DNA of 8,487 bases, taken from the NCBI GenBank assembly GCA_021792815.1, contig JAJYTX010000091.1:1-8487 (forward strand). Direction: 5' to 3'. Shown here in pieces: positions 4,919 through 8,487 of the stretch. Numbering within the stretch: the first letter of the stretch is position 1; each line of letters begins with the position of its first letter. The position numbers and the translations under genes were made by a program. Below the pieces are notes generated by a model, which was not told the origin of the DNA, searched no databases, and saw nothing but the letters and a program-made list of their open reading frames with translations. This stretch comes from Pseudomonadota bacterium. GTDB lineage: Bacteria > Pseudomonadota > Gammaproteobacteria > Steroidobacterales > Steroidobacteraceae.

Positions 4919-6628
4919 ATGTATACAGCAAGCACGGCGTTTCTCGAGGCGCTCCAGGAGGCGGGCGTTTCCTATATCTTCGCCAACTTCGGCAGCGACC
5001 ACCCCGGGCTGATGGAAGCCCTGGCCGAGGGGGCGGCGCAGGGACGCGGCTACCCCAGGGTGATCACCTGTCCCAGCGAGATGGTGGCGTTGAGCTGCGC
5101 GCAGGGTTACGCGCAGGTCAGCGGGCGGGCCCAGGCCGTGGTAGTGCATGTCGAGTGTGGCACGCAGTCACTCGGCGGCGCCGTGCACAACGCGGCCAAG
5201 GGACGCGCACCCGTTCTCATCTATGCGGGTCTGTCGCCCGCCACGCAGGACGGGGAGCTCAAGGGCAGCCGCAACGAGTTCATCCAGTGGATCCAGGATG
5301 TGTCCGATCAGCGCGGCATCCTCCGCGGATACGTCAAATACGACAACGAGTTCCGCACCAGCCGCAACGTCAAGCAGCTGGTTCACCGGGCACTGCAGAT
5401 CGCGCAGTCCGAGCCCTGCGGGCCGGTCTACCTGGTCGGCGCGCGGGAGGTGATGGAGGAACCCTGCGAGCCCTGCGCGCTCGATCCGGCGCGCTGGTCG
5501 GCGCTCGGGCCGGTCGCGGTGCCCGAGGAGGCGCTGGCGCGGATCGTCGCGGCGCTGAGTGCGGCGCGCCGGCCGCTGATCGTCACCTCGTACGTCGGCC
5601 GCGACCCGGCGGCGGTCGGCGAACTGGTCCGGCTGTGCCACACGCTCGGCATCGGTGTGCTCGAGTCGGTGCCGAACTTCGCGAACTATCCGCACGACGA
5701 TCCGTTCTACCAGGGCAACCAGTGGAATCATCCGTTCCAGAACCCGCTGTTGGCGCAGGCCGATGTCGTTCTGGTGCTCGACAGCGACGTGCCGTGGATT
5801 CCGACGGTCTCGAAGCCCTCGGCGGCCGCGACCATCTTTCACCTCGACACCGATCCGCTCAAGGAGTCGACGCCGCTGTGGTACATCGGCGCCCATGAGA
5901 GCTACCGCGCGAGCGCGCGGCTGGCGCTGCGGCAGATGAATGCCTGTCTCGAGGCGCATCCGCCCGAGGCCGCCGGCTGCCGGGAGCGGCGCGCGCATTT
6001 CGAGCGGCTGCATGCGGAACGGGTGGCGGCGCTGGCGGCGGCCGAACAGCCGCGCGCCGGCGCGATCACCCCGGAGTATCTCACCGCGCGGATCCGCGCC
6101 CATCTCGACGGCCCGACGATCATCCTCAGCGAGGGCGTCACGAACTATCCGGCGATCTGCGATCACATCGGGCCGGTTCCGGCCGGCTCGTATTTCAACA
6201 GTGGCGGCGGCTCTCTCGGCTGGAACGGCGGCGCGGCGATCGGCGCCAAACTGGCGCGGCCGGACAGCACGGTGGTGGCCCTGACGGGCGATGGCTCGTA
6301 CCTGTTCAGCGTGCCTTCGTCCGTGCACTGGATCGCCCGCCGTTACCACACGCCGTTCCTGCAGGTCGTCTACAACAATGGCGGCTGGAAGGCGCCGCGT
6401 TTTTCCGCCCTGTCGGTGCACCCGGACGGCTATGCGAGCCGCGCCGAGGACCTGTCGCTGTCGTTTTCCCCGGCTCCCGACTACGCCGGGATCGCCGCGG
6501 CCGCCGGCGGCGCGTTCGCCCGTCAGGTGCGCGATCCGGCACAGCTCGATGGGGCGCTGGCGGAGGCATTCGAAGCGGTGCGCCATGGCGGGCGAGCGGC
6601 GGTGCTCGATGTGATCGTGTCCGATTGA
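4919..6628 (+). CDS. ThDP-dependent 2-oxo-acid enzyme, acetolactate-synthase/benzoylformate-decarboxylase-like
   Basis: 569 residues with the three domains of the family: Pyr (about 1-180), central (about 200-345), PP (about 385-569). Glu54 (CPSEMVAL) is the Glu that activates the ThDP aminopyrimidine. The cofactor-metal motif starts at GDGS (457-460) and ends at NN (486-487). Overall it resembles the group annotated in databases as acetolactate-synthase-like or 'thiamine pyrophosphate-requiring protein' (recalled, not searched). Compared by eye with P. putida benzoylformate decarboxylase, Ser26 and His77 fall on its Ser26 and His70, but nothing matches its His281: the region 291-297 reads VPWIPTV. 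Decarboxylation of a 2-oxo acid to an aldehyde fits the two upstream dehydrogenases, but carboligation is possible. Cys167, Cys183 and Cys186 cluster before the central domain. No small regulatory subunit gene is nearby, which argues against branched-chain amino-acid synthesis. GAGAAGGA (4908-4915) supports the ATG at 4919. Confidence 0.88.
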   Translation: MYTASTAFLEALQEAGVSYIFANFGSDHPGLMEALAEGAAQGRGYPRVITCPSEMVALSCAQGYAQVSGRAQAVVVHVECGTQSLGGAVHNAAKGRAPVLIYAGLSPATQDGELKGSRNEFIQWIQDVSDQRGILRGYVKYDNEFRTSRNVKQLVHRALQIAQSEPCGPVYLVGAREVMEEPCEPCALDPARWSALGPVAVPEEALARIVAALSAARRPLIVTSYVGRDPAAVGELVRLCHTLGIGVLESVPNFANYPHDDPFYQGNQWNHPFQNPLLAQADVVLVLDSDVPWIPTVSKPSAAATIFHLDTDPLKESTPLWYIGAHESYRASARLALRQMNACLEAHPPEAAGCRERRAHFERLHAERVAALAAAEQPRAGAITPEYLTARIRAHLDGPTIILSEGVTNYPAICDHIGPVPAGSYFNSGGGSLGWNGGAAIGAKLARPDSTVVALTGDGSYLFSVPSSVHWIARRYHTPFLQVVYNNGGWKAPRFSALSVHPDGYASRAEDLSLSFSPAPDYAGIAAAAGGAFARQVRDPAQLDGALAEAFEAVRHGGRAAVLDVIVSD

Positions 6629-6709
6629 GCCGCGCGGTGCCGCCCCGGAGCCGCACCGTCGCCGAAAATCCAACCGTGTGTCGATCAACGCCCAGCAAAG
6701 GCCTGACTC
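6629..6709 (+). other. 81-bp gap before the quinohemoprotein gene
   Basis: This is the largest gap inside the rightward set. It holds a weak inverted repeat (CGGTGC 6635-6640, GCACCG 6653-6658) without a T-run and the AAAGG ribosome-binding site at 6697-6701. No convincing promoter or terminator is visible, so read-through from the ThDP gene is the simplest reading, but a separate promoter is not excluded. Confidence 0.4.
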
Positions 6710-8487
6710 ATGCGTGACAGTCCCCGGTTCACCTCGCCCGGATGGGCCGCCTGCATCCTGCTCGGGGGGCTGGCGCTCGCGCGCGCCGCGGGCGCGGCAC
6801 CGCCGCCGCGCCGGCCGGTCGCGTTGCGGCTCGGCACCGGCCTCGCCGGCCAGCTGGTCTATCTGCAGCATTGCGCGGCGTGCCACGTGCAAAGCGGCGC
6901 ACCGCGGCCGGGCGAGGCGCGCGCGCCGACGCTGCACGGCCTGCAGCAGTTGCCTCCGGAGCGCATCTACCATGCGCTCACCCGGGGCAGAATGCGGCCG
7001 GTCGGGGCGGGCCTCGACGATGCGGCGCGGCGCGCCGTGGCCGCCTGGCTCGGCGGGCGACCGCTCGGGGCGAGCACGGCCGGCGAGGCCCGTCACATGG
7101 CCCACCGCTGTCCGGTGCACACGCCGGTGCCGGCCCCGGCGTCCGGCGACTGGAACGGCTGGGGCAATGGCGTACGGAATCTGCGCGATCAGCCGCACCC
7201 GGGTTTCCCGCTGAGCGACGTGCCGCGCCTCACGCTGCAGTGGGCCTTCGGCTTTCCCGACGGCGCGGAAACCTATTCGCAGCCGACGGTCGTCGGGCAT
7301 CGCGTCCTGGTCGGTGATGACAACGGGTTCGTGTATTCGCTCGATGCCCGGCGGGGCTGCGTGCAGTGGTCGTTCCGCGCGCACGCGGGCGTGCGCACGG
7401 CGCCCACCGTTGCCCGGCTGACCCCGGGCGGACCCACGGCGGTGTTCTTCGGCGACATGCAGGGTTACGTGTATGCGCTCGACAGCGCGACCGGCCGGGC
7501 CATCTGGATCACGCGCGTCGACCACCAGCCGACGGTCAAAATCACCGGGGCGCCCGTCGTCGCCGACGGGCGGCTGTACGTCGGCACGACCACGGGGGAA
7601 GAGGTGACCGCGGCCGATCCGCACTATCCGTGCTGCCGCACGCGGGGCACGGTCTCCGCGCTCGATGTCGCGACCGGCAGGATTGTCTGGAAGACCGACA
7701 TGGTGGAGCCGCCGCCGCGGCCGGTCGGCCGCAACACCCTGGGCACCATCCTGTGGGCGCCGGCGGGCGTGGGCGTGTGGTCGACACCGACGGTGGACCG
7801 GCGCCTGGGCCTGCTCCTGGTCGGCACGGGCGATGCCTACACGTACCCGGCCGCGCCGCTGTCGGATTCCATCGTGGCGCTCGAGCTGCGCAGCGGCGTG
7901 CCGCTGTGGCACTACCAGGCGACGCGCAACGACGCCTGGCTGGCCGGCTGCGTGCCGGGCCACCCGTTCGGCAATTGCCCGAAGGTCGTCGGGCCGGACT
8001 GGGATTTCGGCGACTCCCCGATGTTGCTGCGGGCCCATGGGCGGCAGTGGATCGTCGGCGCCCACAAGGGCGGAATCGTCGTGGCCGTCGATCCGCGGGC
8101 CCGGGGGCGGGTCCTGTGGCGCCGAGCGCTCGCCAGAGGACCGGTCGGCCCGGGCGGTGAAATCGTGTTCGGGGGCGCATCGGACGGCAGACGGCTGTTT
8201 TACGGCCTCGACAGCGGCGCGATCGTGGCGTTGTCCGCCGCGGACGGCCATGTGCTGTGGCGCACGCGGGTGATCTCGCGGATCCATCGCGGCGGAATCT
8301 CGAGCGCCGTGACGGCCATGCCGGGCGCGGTGTTCACCGGCGCATGGGATGGCGTGCTGCGCGCCTACGCGGCGCGAAACGGCCGGCTGTTGTGGTCGTT
8401 CGACACCGCGCGGCCGTTCCGGACGGTCAACGGCGTCGCGGCGCACGGTGGCTCGATGGGCGCCCCGGGTCCGACCATCGCCGAGGG
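6710..8487 (+). CDS. Periplasmic quinohemoprotein dehydrogenase, polyvinyl-alcohol-dehydrogenase-like, C-terminus cut
   Basis: 592 residues are present; the frame is open at the right edge, and relatives of about 640-670 residues suggest the last 50-80 are missing. Residues 1-30 are a signal peptide (GWAACILLGGLALARA). A small N-terminal cytochrome c domain follows, with the haem site CAACH at 55-59 and a likely axial Met95. From about 145 (GDWNGWGNGVRN) an eight-bladed PQQ-type propeller runs to the edge, with repeated blade motifs such as VYSLDARRG, VYALDSATG, VSALDVATG and IVALELRSG. Cys308-Cys309 form the vicinal Cys pair expected beside PQQ, and DWDFGDSP (430-437) is typical of the group. 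Electrons from alcohol oxidation would pass PQQ to haem to a periplasmic carrier. Cys413 and Cys423 may form a loop disulfide. AAAGG lies 8 nt before the ATG, and an in-frame TGA lies 2 codons upstream. The substrate is unknown; polyvinyl alcohol is only the namesake. Confidence 0.88.
   Translation, partial: MRDSPRFTSPGWAACILLGGLALARAAGAAPPPRRPVALRLGTGLAGQLVYLQHCAACHVQSGAPRPGEARAPTLHGLQQLPPERIYHALTRGRMRPVGAGLDDAARRAVAAWLGGRPLGASTAGEARHMAHRCPVHTPVPAPASGDWNGWGNGVRNLRDQPHPGFPLSDVPRLTLQWAFGFPDGAETYSQPTVVGHRVLVGDDNGFVYSLDARRGCVQWSFRAHAGVRTAPTVARLTPGGPTAVFFGDMQGYVYALDSATGRAIWITRVDHQPTVKITGAPVVADGRLYVGTTTGEEVTAADPHYPCCRTRGTVSALDVATGRIVWKTDMVEPPPRPVGRNTLGTILWAPAGVGVWSTPTVDRRLGLLLVGTGDAYTYPAAPLSDSIVALELRSGVPLWHYQATRNDAWLAGCVPGHPFGNCPKVVGPDWDFGDSPMLLRAHGRQWIVGAHKGGIVVAVDPRARGRVLWRRALARGPVGPGGEIVFGGASDGRRLFYGLDSGAIVALSAADGHVLWRTRVISRIHRGGISSAVTAMPGAVFTGAWDGVLRAYAARNGRLLWSFDTARPFRTVNGVAAHGGSMGAPGPTIAE

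Noticed and set aside
3458..5149. A 563-codon minus-strand frame opposite the FMN dehydrogenase
   Set aside because: Arg/Ala/His-rich low-complexity translation, no motif, and it overlaps a well-conserved gene on the other strand.
4919..6628. Naming the gene ilvB or mdlC
   Set aside because: There is no acetolactate-synthase small subunit nearby, and the second catalytic histidine of MdlC is not seen; superfamily membership alone does not decide the reaction.
6635..6658. Hairpin as terminator after the ThDP gene
   Set aside because: Only a 6-bp stem with a 12-nt loop and no T-run follows; not enough to call a terminator.
6710..6800. Lipoprotein signal at Cys15 of the quinohemoprotein
   Set aside because: The sequence before the Cys is WAA, not a lipobox, and the hydrophobic core lies after the Cys rather than before it.
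5168..8446. A 1092-codon open frame on the minus strand opposite the ThDP and quinohemoprotein genes
   Set aside because: Its translation is dominated by Arg, His, Pro, Gly and Ala with no recognisable domain, and both genes opposite have full family motifs. It is the usual antisense shadow in GC-rich DNA with few stop codons.

Overview
The window is a very GC-rich (clearly well above 60% by eye), tightly packed bacterial segment. Codon use strongly favours G/C at third positions, and most ribosome-binding sites are purine-rich and Shine-Dalgarno-like. Exported quinohemoprotein and SnoaL-like proteins beside flavin- and ThDP-dependent 2-hydroxy/2-oxo-acid enzymes suggest a metabolically versatile Pseudomonadota (Gram-negative) chromosome. 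No RNA gene, insertion sequence, CRISPR array or phage feature was seen, and the taxonomic guess rests on gene content only.

Layout: two genes read leftward and five read rightward from a 150-bp divergent control region (1718-1867). Leftward: an exported protein with two NTF2/SnoaL-like domains (1717-791), followed 19 bp later by a secreted SGNH/GDSL esterase (771 to the left edge, C-terminus missing). Rightward: an exported single-domain SnoaL-like protein (1868-2689), a ketopantoate-reductase-family dehydrogenase (2721-3677), an FMN-dependent 2-hydroxy-acid dehydrogenase of the mandelate-dehydrogenase type whose ATG overlaps the previous stop (3674-4882), a ThDP-dependent 2-oxo-acid enzyme of the acetolactate-synthase/benzoylformate-decarboxylase superfamily (4919-6628), and a periplasmic quinohemoprotein resembling polyvinyl-alcohol dehydrogenase (6710 to the right edge, C-terminus missing). 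Two of these genes, at 1-771 and 6710-8487, run off the window. No gap reaches 300 bp.

How the genes may work together (inference): the central three cytosolic enzymes resemble a mandelate-type pathway. A KPR-family enzyme with an Asp at the end of beta-strand 2 (suggesting NAD) and a flavin dehydrogenase with the mandelate-dehydrogenase active-site pattern could oxidise the two enantiomers of one 2-hydroxy acid to the same 2-oxo acid, which the ThDP enzyme would then decarboxylate or ligate. Around them, four proteins with signal peptides (esterase, two SnoaL-like proteins, quinohemoprotein) would act in the periplasm, for example hydrolysing an ester and oxidising an alcohol before uptake. 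A perfect 12-bp palindrome (1796-1807) in the divergent region is a candidate operator controlling both arms. The substrate cannot be read from the sequence. This composite catabolic cluster is the best candidate for something undescribed here.
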